From: Bacteroides sp.
Lineage (GTDB): Bacteria > Bacteroidota > Bacteroidia > Bacteroidales > Muribaculaceae
Assembly: GCA_014802265.1 (NCBI GenBank)
Contig: JAAVCP010000072.1
Span: forward strand, 1-37,669
Direction of reading: 5' to 3'
Length of the DNA: 37,669 nt
The first letter of the stretch is position 1; each line of letters opens with the position of its first letter. Below the pieces are notes generated by a model. It saw only the letters and a program-made list of their open reading frames with translations, did no database searches and was not told where the DNA came from. This document shows, one piece after another, positions 17,296-25,026 of the stretch. A program made the position numbers and the translations under genes.

Positions 17296-18072
17296 TTATT
17301 CCTTTATTGTCAGCCATATAAGGAGGGCTGCCATGATTGTTATGAAGACACATATCCACACATAAAGCTGGCTTGAGCTTCTTCTCTCCATGTCAAGCTG
17401 GATATCAGCCACCGTGCGATAGGCTTGGTCAGGGTCCTCACATCGTCTGGCTATCTTGCGCAGGCGTGGCAACGATGTCGGCAGATTGTCAAGCACCTCG
17501 TTAACCACCTTTCCATAGCTGCTGATATCTTTCTGAGTATCTTGCTCCGAAAGGCTGTCGCTCTGGTCGTAGCCCACATTTGCGAGCTTGAGATTTTCAT
17601 TATACTCAGTGAATATTATCGAATCAGGAGTAATGGGCACATGCTGCACATGGTTCTCCTGAATATATTCCATTGCATCGAGAAGCTGAGTCTGAAGGCG
17701 ATGCACAATCTTTGGAGTGAGTCTCTTTTCGTCAATCAGGCGGCGAAGAGAATATCCATAGGCATCATCGGTGATAATAGCCTTTCCTACTCCGGGCACC
17801 ACCTCAAGGTCGTTGACCATCACTATATTGGGATGACACAGATTGTAGCGCACATCAAACTCTTTCTCGAGCATGTGTTGATACTCGGGATTGTCGGCAT
17901 ACTCCTTTTTGAGTGCCTTCAGCATGACCCATTTGCCATGCTTGCGCACAGTGTAGACATCATAATATTTCTCTTCCCATTCGGGGAGCAAGGTGAGATC
18001 CGACCATTTCCCGGTGGGATCGTCAATCGGAATTTTCTTTTCTTCTTTGCTGATATAGCCTAAATCACTCAT
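17296..18072 (-). CDS. Tail-anchored protein-kinase-like protein (probable pseudokinase)
   Basis: 258 residues from MSDLGYISKEEKK (ATG at 18072; an upstream TTG is in frame but less likely). The Ser/Thr-kinase fold is recognisable: beta-3 lysine in WVMLKALKKEY (Lys52), helix C EKEFDVRYNLCHPNIV, hinge-like ITDDAYGYSLRRLI, and a catalytic-loop equivalent HVPITPDSIIF at 144-154. The HRDLKPEN pattern has lost the catalytic Asp and Lys, and DFG is replaced by NVG (165-167). Catalysis is therefore unlikely. A single C-terminal helix at about 237-256 (YVWICVFITIMAALLIWLTI) makes it tail-anchored with the kinase-like domain in the cytoplasm. No glycine-rich loop is evident. It lies between serS and the GNAT gene, in the same direction. 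Confidence 0.75.
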   Translation of the reverse strand: MSDLGYISKEEKKIPIDDPTGKWSDLTLLPEWEEKYYDVYTVRKHGKWVMLKALKKEYADNPEYQHMLEKEFDVRYNLCHPNIVMVNDLEVVPGVGKAIITDDAYGYSLRRLIDEKRLTPKIVHRLQTQLLDAMEYIQENHVQHVPITPDSIIFTEYNENLKLANVGYDQSDSLSEQDTQKDISSYGKVVNEVLDNLPTSLPRLRKIARRCEDPDQAYRTVADIQLDMERRSSSQLYVWICVFITIMAALLIWLTIKE

Positions 18073-18087
18073 CTCTTGTTTAATTAA

Positions 18088-18190
18088 CAATTAGTAATTA
18101 GCAATTAGTAATGACAGTAACCTTTAAGCCACTTCCTTTTTCAATTAGTAATCCATAATGAAGGCAATCACAATTGCTAATTACTAATTG
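18088..18190. repeat. AATTAG-rich inverted-repeat element between serS and the pseudokinase gene
   Basis: CAATTAGTAATTAGCAATT (18088-18106) and its exact complement (18172-18190) form a 19-bp inverted repeat around a 65-base core, with more AATTAG units on both sides. Similar short pieces occur near 19485-19525 and at 36186-36205. The element could fold into a long hairpin in the mRNA between the two genes. Confidence 0.7.
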
Positions 18191-18199
18191 CTAATTATT

Positions 18200-19471
18200 T
18201 TAGTTGATTATGTCAAAGCCGGTGTATTTGCGGAGGCATTCCGGCACAATGATACCCTCTGGAGTCTGATTATTTTCAAGCAATGCAGCCACTATGCGGG
18301 GAAGCGCAAGGGCAGATCCGTTGAGAGTGTGGCAAAGTTTGATTTTCTTATCGGCATCGCGATAGCGACATTTCAGGCGATTTGCCTGATAAGTCTCAAA
18401 ATTAGAAACTGACGACACCTCAAGCCAACGCTGCTGAGCTGCACTCCACACCTCGAAGTCGAAGGTTATTGCGGAAGTAAACGACATGTCGCCGCCGCAT
18501 AGACGTAGGATATGCCAGGGAAGCCCGAGCTTTTCGAGCAGACCCTGCACATGGTCTTTCATCTCTTCAAGAGCAGCGTATGAATTTTCCGGTTTCTCTA
18601 TGCGAACAATCTCAACCTTATCAAACTGATGCAGACGGTTCAGACCGCGCACATCCTTACCGTAGCTGCCTGCCTCACGACGCCAGCAAGGTGAATAAGC
18701 ACAATTCTTCTTAGGAAGGTCATCGCCAGGAATAATCACATCGCGGTAAATGTTGGTCACGGGCACTTCGGCTGTGGGGATAAGATAGAGATCATCAACA
18801 GTGACATGATACATCTGCCCCTCCTTGTCGGGAAGCTGACCTGTGCCATAGCCGGAAGCAGCGTTTACCACAAACGGTGGCTCTACCTCTATATAGCCGG
18901 CTTTCCATGCCTCATCAAGGAAAAACTGTATGAGGGCACGCTGTAGGCGTGCGCCCTTGCCGATATAGAAGGGGAAGCCGGCACCCGTCACCTTCACACC
19001 CAATTCAAAATCGATAAGGTTATATTTCTTTGCAAGATCCCAGTGAGGAAGCGCATCGGGTGCAAGATCAGGCATTGCCCCACCCTCTTTTTCCACCACA
19101 TTGTCGGCTGCGGTAAGTCCTTCCGGCACTGCATCACAAGGGAGATTAGGCACTGTCAGGAGCAGGTCAAGCATCTTTTTCTCGCAATCTTCAAGGCGGT
19201 CTTGAAGACCCTTTGCCTCCCCTTTAATGGAAGCCACGCGTGCTTTTGCCTCCTCAGCCTTATCTTTTTCTCCTGCTTTCATGTGTGCGCCGATTGAGGC
19301 TGCCAACTTCTTAAGCTCAGAGGCATCGGAATCACATTTCTGCTGTAAGCGGCGACGCTCTGCGTCGATTTCAAGAATTTCCGTTATGACGGCTTTACCG
19401 TCAAATCCTTTCACGGCAAGGCGTCTCACCACAAATTCGGGATCTGCCTTTATGGTCTGTAATGTCAACAT
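18200..19471 (-). CDS. serS: Seryl-tRNA synthetase
   Basis: 423 residues, the normal size. The N-terminal coiled-coil arm (about 30-105, many Lys/Glu/Arg) binds tRNA-Ser. The class II core includes TAE at 233-235 (serine recognition), motif 2 CWRREAGSYGKDVRGLNRLH at 262-281, and motif 3 LNGSALALPRIVAALLENNQ near the end. It charges tRNA-Ser in the cytoplasm. It lies 46 bases after the yqeY-like gene in the same direction, probably co-transcribed. Confidence 0.97.
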   Translation of the reverse strand: MLTLQTIKADPEFVVRRLAVKGFDGKAVITEILEIDAERRRLQQKCDSDASELKKLAASIGAHMKAGEKDKAEEAKARVASIKGEAKGLQDRLEDCEKKMLDLLLTVPNLPCDAVPEGLTAADNVVEKEGGAMPDLAPDALPHWDLAKKYNLIDFELGVKVTGAGFPFYIGKGARLQRALIQFFLDEAWKAGYIEVEPPFVVNAASGYGTGQLPDKEGQMYHVTVDDLYLIPTAEVPVTNIYRDVIIPGDDLPKKNCAYSPCWRREAGSYGKDVRGLNRLHQFDKVEIVRIEKPENSYAALEEMKDHVQGLLEKLGLPWHILRLCGGDMSFTSAITFDFEVWSAAQQRWLEVSSVSNFETYQANRLKCRYRDADKKIKLCHTLNGSALALPRIVAALLENNQTPEGIIVPECLRKYTGFDIIN

Positions 19472-19517
19472 TTCTACTTCTTTTAATTAGAATTCAGAAA
19501 TTCTCATTAATTAGAAA

Positions 19518-19973
19518 TTACTGATTATTCAGGAGTTCTTTTACTTTTGCAGAAATAAGCTTCCCTTCTGCTTTGCCGGCAAGCCGTTTGGTGGCTATGC
19601 CCATCACCTTTCCCATGTCCTTAGGACCTGTTGCCCCGGTTTCGGCAATTATGCTCTTCAGTTCAGCTTCAAGTTCTTCAGCCGACAGTTGCTTAGGAAG
19701 GTATTCCTCTATCACAGCTGCCTCAGCGAGTTCATTTTCAGCAAGCTCAGGACGGTTGTTCTCTTCATAAATCTTGGCACTCTCTTTGCGCTGCTTCACC
19801 ATCTTCACCATGATTTTGGTTGCAGTATCATCGGAGAGTTCCCCATTGGCACCCTTGGCGGTCTTTGCCTCGAGAAATTCTTTCTTCACGCCACGCAGGG
19901 CTTCCAGTCTTACCTTCTCGCGAGCGAGCATGGCTTTTTTGATGTCTTCGCTTATCTGGTCGAAAAGATTCAT
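19518..19973 (-). CDS. GatB/YqeY domain protein
   Basis: 151 residues from MNLFDQISEDIKKAMLAREK; a longer frame to 20066 lacks similarity and overlaps the promoter. The whole protein is the YqeY domain: EALRGVKKEFLEAKTAKG, VIEEYLPKQLS and the C-terminal GPKDMGKVMGIATKRLAGKA. The domain is related to the tRNA-binding tail of GatB amidotransferase; the role of stand-alone YqeY is not settled. It is the first gene of the minus-strand run. Confidence 0.92.
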   Translation of the reverse strand: MNLFDQISEDIKKAMLAREKVRLEALRGVKKEFLEAKTAKGANGELSDDTATKIMVKMVKQRKESAKIYEENNRPELAENELAEAAVIEEYLPKQLSAEELEAELKSIIAETGATGPKDMGKVMGIATKRLAGKAEGKLISAKVKELLNNQ

Positions 19974-20052
19974 ATCCTTAACTATATAATTATTTAATAT
20001 TCCATTGTATGCACCGATAGCCCAGTTTTCGGGGCTTCCGGCTAATAAATTG

Positions 20053-20084
20053 CAAAAATACGTCAAAAAAGCGGTTTACGCAAT
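20053..20084 (-). promoter_or_regulatory. Promoter of the yqeY-serS run
   Basis: On the minus strand ATTG (20084-20081), 20 bases, TATTTTTG (20060-20053). One mismatch in the -33 box. The leader is about 75 bases. With the promoter below, this accounts for the 360-base gap up to the beta-lactamase gene; nothing else is recognisable there. Confidence 0.6.
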
Positions 20085-20141
20085 TCCACGTGCCCTATTT
20101 TTTTAATTTTCTAAAAATTTGGCTGAAGATTCCTACATACC

Positions 20142-20174
20142 TATGGCTTAGATAAGAAAAAATACATAATTTTG
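20142..20174 (+). promoter_or_regulatory. Possible promoter of the beta-lactamase gene
   Basis: TAATTTTG at 20167-20174 is a perfect -7 box, but the -33 position has only TATG (20142-20145, 21-base spacing). The leader would be about 150 bases. Confidence 0.4.
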
Positions 20175-20333
20175 TAACTGAATTCCTAATGCACCTGATA
20201 AAAATTACTGAATATGTCTTCAAAAAGACGAGTAAGGATATATTCACATGTAAGGCTAACTAAAAATAAATAATCATGTAGTTAATTTTTAACAGTTGCT
20301 TGATATCAATCCTTATCTCTAATAATAATATTT

Positions 20334-21299
20334 ATGACCCTTAAGTATCTATCGGCTATAAGCCGCTTCAGCTCCTCCCTATTGTTAATAGTAGGGCTTT
20401 TATTTTGCTTAGGCTGTAATAATGCCTCAGTAAAGCATGCACAACAAGCCATCTCTAACCACTCAACACTCCTCAGTCTGAAAGACTCATTAACATATAT
20501 AGCCACTAAATATCCCGCAGAAATAGGAATAGCATTGATAACCGACAAGGGGGATACACTTACAGTCAACAATGAGGCTAAATATCCTTTAATGAGTGTA
20601 TTCAAACTCCATCAGGCAATTTCACTATGCAATCTGTTTGAGCAACAGTCTACTTCACTTGATTCAATAGTTTGCATAAATTCAAGCAGAATGAATCCGG
20701 AAACATGGTCACCCATGCTAACAGATCACCCGGATAACCAGATTGTTCTTCCTGTCAGAGAGCTATTGAGATACACCCTCACTCAAAGCGATAATAATGC
20801 AAGCAACTACATGTTTGAATCAATTCAGTCTGTGGCTGAAACCGATAGTTTTGTAGCTACTATAATACCACGTGAAAGTTTCCGGCTTAAAGTAACCGAA
20901 GCTGAAATGTGGGCTAATCATGCCCGCTGCTACGACAACTATTCGTCACCATTAGGAGCAGCCCTACTGATAAACAAGCTATTTACAGACACCACTATAT
21001 GCCCGGGAAATCGAGATTTTATCTGCACAACTTTAAAGGAATGTCAAACCGGTAAAGACCGCATCATGGCTCCCCTCATAAATAAAGCCGGTATCGTGGT
21101 GGCACACAAAACCGGTTCAGGGTTTAGAGAGGGAGAAATATTATCGGCTCATAATGATGTTGCGTTTGTCACCCTTCCTGACGGTCGTCACTATGCTCTT
21201 GCAGTTCTCATCAAAGACTTCCACGGCACTGAATCACAGGCAGCTATGGCAATAGCAGAGGTATCTACCGCAGTCTATAATACTTTATCTGAGATCTAA
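20334..21299 (+). CDS. Class A beta-lactamase, subclass A2-like, probable lipoprotein
   Basis: 321 residues. The N-terminus is hydrophobic and ends in LFCLGC, suggesting a lipoprotein with Cys28. All class A motifs are present: S-x-x-K as SVFK (Ser88, Lys91), SDN at 152-154, a Glu in the omega-loop segment VTEAEMWANHARCYDNY (188-204), and KTGSG at 259-263. YPLMSVFKLHQA and SSPLGAALLINKLF are typical of the Bacteroidetes subclass A2 (CepA, CblA, CfxA type). It hydrolyses beta-lactam rings; the spectrum cannot be told from sequence. It is a stand-alone gene with a terminator at 21441 and no mobile genes beside it, so it may be an intrinsic chromosomal enzyme. Confidence 0.93.
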   Translation: MTLKYLSAISRFSSSLLLIVGLLFCLGCNNASVKHAQQAISNHSTLLSLKDSLTYIATKYPAEIGIALITDKGDTLTVNNEAKYPLMSVFKLHQAISLCNLFEQQSTSLDSIVCINSSRMNPETWSPMLTDHPDNQIVLPVRELLRYTLTQSDNNASNYMFESIQSVAETDSFVATIIPRESFRLKVTEAEMWANHARCYDNYSSPLGAALLINKLFTDTTICPGNRDFICTTLKECQTGKDRIMAPLINKAGIVVAHKTGSGFREGEILSAHNDVAFVTLPDGRHYALAVLIKDFHGTESQAAMAIAEVSTAVYNTLSEI

Positions 21300-21440
21300 A
21301 GTAAGGAGACTCTATGCCTACACCACAAGACACGTCAGCATTAAAACTGCTTGCTTATAATCCAACGGTCAATATTTCGAGTTTTGGGAGAGAATGAAAT
21401 CCTAATTTTAAAGAGCGTGCGTAAATAATTCCTCATAAAT

Positions 21441-21473
21441 ATGGCACACTACGCCCCAAGCGCAGTGTGCCAT
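21441..21473 (+). terminator. Hairpin between beta-lactamase and Omp28-like genes
   Basis: ATGGCACACT (21441-21450) pairs with AGTGTGCCAT at the right arm. It lies in the 256-base gap between convergent genes and can serve both; no long T-tract. The rest of the gap shows nothing recognisable. Confidence 0.65.
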
Positions 21474-21555
21474 GTTTCAACTAATCGTTTGCCTATCTAT
21501 TTATTAATTCTACTCATATCACATCAGCGTTACCCATATTATATCTCAGATGCGA

Positions 21556-22488
21556 TTATCTGATAATGATTTTACTTGTTTCAGAACCCTTCTTACGGAT
21601 ATAAATGCCTGGTGAAAGGGTCTTGGAATCAATTTTGATCCCTGAAAGAGTGTAGATCGCCTCACTTTCCTCTTCTGCCTCTATCGAAGCTATACCTACA
21701 GATAACCCCTTAAAATCACTGAAAGGAAGCTTGGAGGTATTCATGACTTTACAGTCAGTGGGATCTTCGCTGTTATAGTTAGATATACATGCCACCACAT
21801 ACATATTGCCGGTCATCCAAAAAGGATCAACGTTAAATTCATAATCATATACGTATGAACCGCCATTAAACACAACCGGTTCCCCCCAACTTGAATTGAC
21901 TGCCCTGCCTACGTGCTGGTGGATATAATCTTCTCCCGCTCCCGTCTGATGGATGGCCTCTATATCATCTTCCACAAGAAAGACTGTAACGACAGGATTC
22001 TCAATATCTAAAGAGGAGTCAGCAACACCGTCTACCCTTACTTTTATAAGTTTATTCTCTTTGTCATGTTCAGCTGAAATATTGACTGAGACACCGGCAA
22101 TCTCAGCAAGGGCATCACGCCACAGATCCTCCATCATGCTTGGTGAGGAAATTGAATACACCGGAGAGGTTGCAGACTCAGGCGTATTACGGTCTACCAT
22201 CATTCCCGGAGCAAAAGTGCTTGGCGCGTTGTAAAACCATTTGTAGTCACGGTCAAAATCAGTAGTAAGCCAGTCATCATGATAGCCCGAATGATGACAC
22301 ACTACAATCACATTATCGGCAAATTCTTCCTTCTCAAGAGAAGTATGGACATAACCTGCCACTCTGGGACAATTTACACATCCCTCGCCGGTAAATTCTT
22401 CTACAAGAATCTTTTTATTTATAGTCTGAGCCGATACAACAGCAACTGAACTAATACAGAGACTTAATATAAGTAACGAATTCTTCAT
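21556..22488 (-). CDS. Omp28-related secreted protein with thioredoxin-like CxxC and sorting-like tail
   Basis: 310 residues from MKNSLLILSLCISSVAVVSA, a clear signal peptide; the frame extends 25 codons upstream without similarity. Right after the cleavage site comes KKILVEEFTGEGCVNCPRVA, the Omp28-type thioredoxin-like start with Cys37 and Cys40 in CxxC spacing. FVADN-like and CHHSGYHDDW segments follow, as in the family. The end (AIYTLSGIKI, LSPGIYIRKKG, SKIIIR) is a sorting-like tail. Likely on the surface or in the periplasm; redox activity is possible but unproven. It lies 90 bases after the secreted gene 22579-24309 with a hairpin between and no clear promoter, so it may be read from the upstream gene. 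Confidence 0.85.
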   Translation of the reverse strand: MKNSLLILSLCISSVAVVSAQTINKKILVEEFTGEGCVNCPRVAGYVHTSLEKEEFADNVIVVCHHSGYHDDWLTTDFDRDYKWFYNAPSTFAPGMMVDRNTPESATSPVYSISSPSMMEDLWRDALAEIAGVSVNISAEHDKENKLIKVRVDGVADSSLDIENPVVTVFLVEDDIEAIHQTGAGEDYIHQHVGRAVNSSWGEPVVFNGGSYVYDYEFNVDPFWMTGNMYVVACISNYNSEDPTDCKVMNTSKLPFSDFKGLSVGIASIEAEEESEAIYTLSGIKIDSKTLSPGIYIRKKGSETSKIIIR

Positions 22489-22521
22489 ATAAAATAAATT
22501 TTTAATTGTTTTTAATTGTGA

Positions 22522-22561
22522 GGCTATGGGACAAGGGAATAAATCCCTATGTCCCACAGCC
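22522..22561 (-). terminator. Strong hairpin between two secreted genes
   Basis: GGCTATGGGACA-AGGGA and TCCCTATGTCCCACAGCC pair over about 16 bp with small bulges. It starts 18 bases after the stop at 22579 and ends 34 bases before the Omp28-like start. There is no T-tract on the minus strand, so it may be an attenuator or mRNA stabiliser rather than a full terminator. Confidence 0.6.
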
Positions 22562-22578
22562 ATAATTACTGAATCAAG

Positions 22579-24309
22579 TTAGAATATAACTTTCTCAGCT
22601 TTGCGGGTGCCGTCATTAAGTCTTGTTACTTTAATAAAGCACCCCTTCTCAGGTTTTGTCACTTTTTGTCCGGTCAAGGTATAATATTCATAGGCGATAT
22701 TGCCATCTGACATCAACTTGGAAACTCCGCTTCCATTTAACTCAGTATAGTAAACCACCTCAGACTCATAACGCTCGCCATCTGTGATATAGACTGTGCG
22801 CACGCCGATATTGTCAATTCCGGGTATGTTAAGTTTAACGTTGATATTTGAGCCTTGCGCCATAAACACGCCGCTGATGAAGGATCCTCTCGGGATAAGG
22901 TTCATATCTTCCTCAAGAGCAGGATAAACCTCCGGGGTGAAAGTATACAATTCCTGATCCGGAGTATAGATCTCATAGAACAATTTATTGGTTTCCAAAG
23001 GTATTCCGTCGGCTGTATTACGATTATACTTGAACCATAGTTCCGAAGTACCATCTTCGTATACATCGAATGATGTAAATTCAGCAGGTTGAGGAAGCGG
23101 TTCAAAATCATCAGGAAGTTTGGTCAGCACCACATGGTTATATGACTCCAGTGCATAATATATTATAGTATTTGGATTTATAACAACTCTCTTCTTTGCA
23201 GTGAGTACTGAAAAATCCTCGTTAATCTCAAACTGGAGATCAAATAATGCACTTGATGAAATAATAGCCTCTCCGTTCTCATCATATTCTAAATCTTCGT
23301 CAAACAAAGAACCGGCTACCCAGGCGTATTGACCAACAGAAGTCGCCTCACCGATGAACTCACAACGGGGAAAAGTCACCATATTATCTTCAATTTTACC
23401 TTTTGCCCATGCATCAGGAAGATAGGTACGGCTAAGTCCCTGAATCCAGAAATCATCACCATCAATGCCCACATTTACAAAGACTGTGCCATACATATCA
23501 TCTTTCATTGTCCAACTCATAATCTCCATGTCTGACGGAGGCGTGAGAGGAGTCGGGTCAATTACTTTGGCACTCCATTGCCATGTGCCGCTACCGATCC
23601 ACGATGTATTTTGATCTGCAATCCAGGCTTCATCATCTGTAGAAAGACCCAACATATCCTGATATGCCTCGTCCATATATTCCATTGTGAGATTACCCTC
23701 CTCGTCCATATCATAAGTGATATAGTTCTCTTCATCTACTGCGGGGATATAGGCATTCCCTCCTTCGCCGGTCTCATAAGCCACCATCTTATTATAGTAA
23801 GCCTGCACTACAACTGTTCCGTTATCATGAACATCTACTTCTCCCGCTGGTTGCGGAAACTGGAATGTCACAGTACGTCCTTCAAGAGTACCTTTGATAT
23901 ATGTGCCGAGCTGTTGATCATCACCACCGAATGGACGCAGAAAAACGGGATTATAAAGATAGACCTCGTTGTCATCGGTCACCACATAGTGCATCGGCTT
24001 ACCCATAAGAGGAAAACCTGATAGTCCGGCTCCACCGGCAGCCATAAACCAGCACATGGAATAGTCGACATAACACGGCACATATTTCCCTGCCGGAGCC
24101 TCTGTGATTGGTGAGCCGAGATCCTGAAGATCCTGCGCCACTACGGGTGCACGGTGAGTTTGACGAAGAGGTATCGTTGGCTGCTCTTTGCCGAAATTTA
24201 ATGCCGCCATATCTGTTGTGCCAAATGTAGGGGCGGGTGTGGAAGCTGTCATTGAAGCTACCATTGTGGCAGCTGCCATGCTGCACAAATACTTTGGAAA
24301 TCTTTTCAT
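22579..24309 (-). CDS. Secreted beta-rich protein with sorting-like tail (family member 4)
   Basis: 576 residues. The signal peptide is MKRFPKYLCSMAAATMVASM and the next few residues. The family strand unit occurs twice: about 115-155 (EVYLYN, GTYIKGTLEGRTVTFQF) and 285-320 (DFWIQGLSRTYLPDAWAKGK, VTFPRCEFIG). About 415-525 is the fibronectin-like unit (DGIPLETNKLFYEIYTPDQ, IDNIGVRTVYI). The tail (YYTLTGQKVTKPEKGCFIKV, then KAEKVIF) is sorting-like. Its promoter and signal-peptide region is duplicated at the next family gene (25027-26700), yet the mature proteins differ. No enzyme motif recognised. Confidence 0.85.
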   Translation of the reverse strand: MKRFPKYLCSMAAATMVASMTASTPAPTFGTTDMAALNFGKEQPTIPLRQTHRAPVVAQDLQDLGSPITEAPAGKYVPCYVDYSMCWFMAAGGAGLSGFPLMGKPMHYVVTDDNEVYLYNPVFLRPFGGDDQQLGTYIKGTLEGRTVTFQFPQPAGEVDVHDNGTVVVQAYYNKMVAYETGEGGNAYIPAVDEENYITYDMDEEGNLTMEYMDEAYQDMLGLSTDDEAWIADQNTSWIGSGTWQWSAKVIDPTPLTPPSDMEIMSWTMKDDMYGTVFVNVGIDGDDFWIQGLSRTYLPDAWAKGKIEDNMVTFPRCEFIGEATSVGQYAWVAGSLFDEDLEYDENGEAIISSSALFDLQFEINEDFSVLTAKKRVVINPNTIIYYALESYNHVVLTKLPDDFEPLPQPAEFTSFDVYEDGTSELWFKYNRNTADGIPLETNKLFYEIYTPDQELYTFTPEVYPALEEDMNLIPRGSFISGVFMAQGSNINVKLNIPGIDNIGVRTVYITDGERYESEVVYYTELNGSGVSKLMSDGNIAYEYYTLTGQKVTKPEKGCFIKVTRLNDGTRKAEKVIF

Positions 24310-24379
24310 GAGAAATGATTTTAGGGGTGATACATTTTACATCGGGAAGCGAATGTCCCGTCTGCATTTTTTTGATGTG

Positions 24380-24412
24380 CAAAATTACATTTTTACTCCT
24401 TTAACCTCCAAA
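24380..24412 (-). promoter_or_regulatory. Promoter of secreted family member 4
   Basis: On the minus strand TTTG (24412-24409), 21 bases, TAATTTTG (24387-24380). The leader is about 65 bases. Confidence 0.75.
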
Positions 24413-24430
24413 TCAAAACTTTACCGAATC

Positions 24431-24462
24431 GGCAAAATTGCGTTTACGGTAATATTTTTGCC
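24431..24462. promoter_or_regulatory. Candidate operator dyad, copy A
   Basis: GGCAAAA (24431-24437), 18 bases, TTTTGCC (24456-24462), about 20 bases upstream of the -33 box. The first 15 bases (GGCAAAATTGCGTTT) are identical at 26821 and 29708, and the spacing of the second half-site is the same at all three. Confidence 0.5.
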
Positions 24463-24700
24463 GGAATCACTAATAGTTTGCTTAAAAATAGTAGCCTTTC
24501 TCTCTCTTGGGTCAGAATTTTGTAAATCCATAAACATAAAAAGATTTAAAGAATAATGAGTGTGTGTCATAATTAAGAAAACCTTATTTTCTAGGGCACA
24601 TGCCTTGGCGATGTAAGGTTGTATTTTCCTGATTTAGATTGACTGTCAGGAGTCGTTAATCCTCTTTCCCGGATGCTTGACAGGCTCATCAGATACAGTC

Positions 24701-24887
24701 CTACCTCACAAGTGTACCGGTGAGCGATGTCTTACCTGTACCGGCATAACCGTTGAGAAGGAAGTCCGCGTCAGCACTTCCAGCCGGAGCAGTTACGAAA
24801 CGTGCCAGCGCACTCACTACCGCCACCTGTTACTCGTTGGCATGGTAGGGCAAGCAATATCTCCGCTCCAAACTCAGTTGCATCCAT
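24701..24887 (-). pseudogene. N-terminal remnant of a RecD-like ATP-dependent helicase
   Basis: From ATG at 24887: MDATEFGAEILLALP, then after a frame change YHANE, a TAA, and QVAVVSALARFVTAPAGS, then FLLNGYAGTGKTSLTGTLVR before a TAG at 24703-24701. GYAGTGKTSL is the Walker A loop of RecD/Pif1-like superfamily 1B helicases common in Bacteroidales, and the order and spacing from the start fit. About 60 codons remain of an expected 450 or more. The promoter is still present. No downstream helicase motifs are seen; 24557-24700 holds nothing recognisable. Confidence 0.7.
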
Positions 24888-24892
24888 ATCGA

Positions 24893-24922
24893 CAAAATTA
24901 GAAAAAACACTTACGACCCAAA
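24893..24922 (-). promoter_or_regulatory. Promoter of the helicase remnant
   Basis: On the minus strand TTTG (24922-24919), 18 bases, TAATTTTG (24900-24893). The ATG lies only about 6 bases past the -7 box, so the mRNA would be almost leaderless. Confidence 0.5.
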
Positions 24923-24949
24923 CTCTTTGTACAGACCTGTCTTATTATG

Positions 24950-24992
24950 AAAAAAATTCCGTAAACAAAAGACTTGTCCACGGAATTTTTTT
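24950..24992. terminator. Bidirectional terminator after the 25027-26700 gene
   Basis: AAAAAAATTCCGT (24950-24962) and ACGGAATTTTTTT (24980-24992) form a 13-bp stem with an A/T tract on either side, 35 bases after the stop of the minus-strand gene. It also insulates the helicase remnant promoter. Confidence 0.85.
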
Positions 24993-25026
24993 CTGTGCTC
25001 TATATAAGCTGGCGTAAGACCGGATG

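Larger units (their letters stand above)
24222..24556. repeat. Duplicated promoter plus signal-peptide block, copy A
   Basis: It covers the first 29 or so codons of the 24309 gene, its leader, promoter and about 140 bases upstream. The same block, with substitutions and a short deletion in the coding part, is found at 26634-26946. The noncoding part is the better conserved. Confidence 0.9.

Noticed and set aside
17425..18063. Long open frame opposite the pseudokinase gene
   Set aside because: No family similarity, no promoter; the minus-strand gene has clear kinase-fold segments, so this is a shadow.
18082..18199. AATTAG repeats as a CRISPR-like array
   Set aside because: Units are short, contiguous and inverted, with no spacers of regular length and no cas genes.
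20306..20605. 99-codon minus-strand frame at the start of the beta-lactamase gene
   Set aside because: Lies over the coding start of a clear class A beta-lactamase and shows no signal or domain.
24188..24556. Plus-strand frames across the duplicated upstream blocks, similar in both copies
   Set aside because: Their similarity follows from the DNA duplication; the region is promoter and leader on the minus strand.
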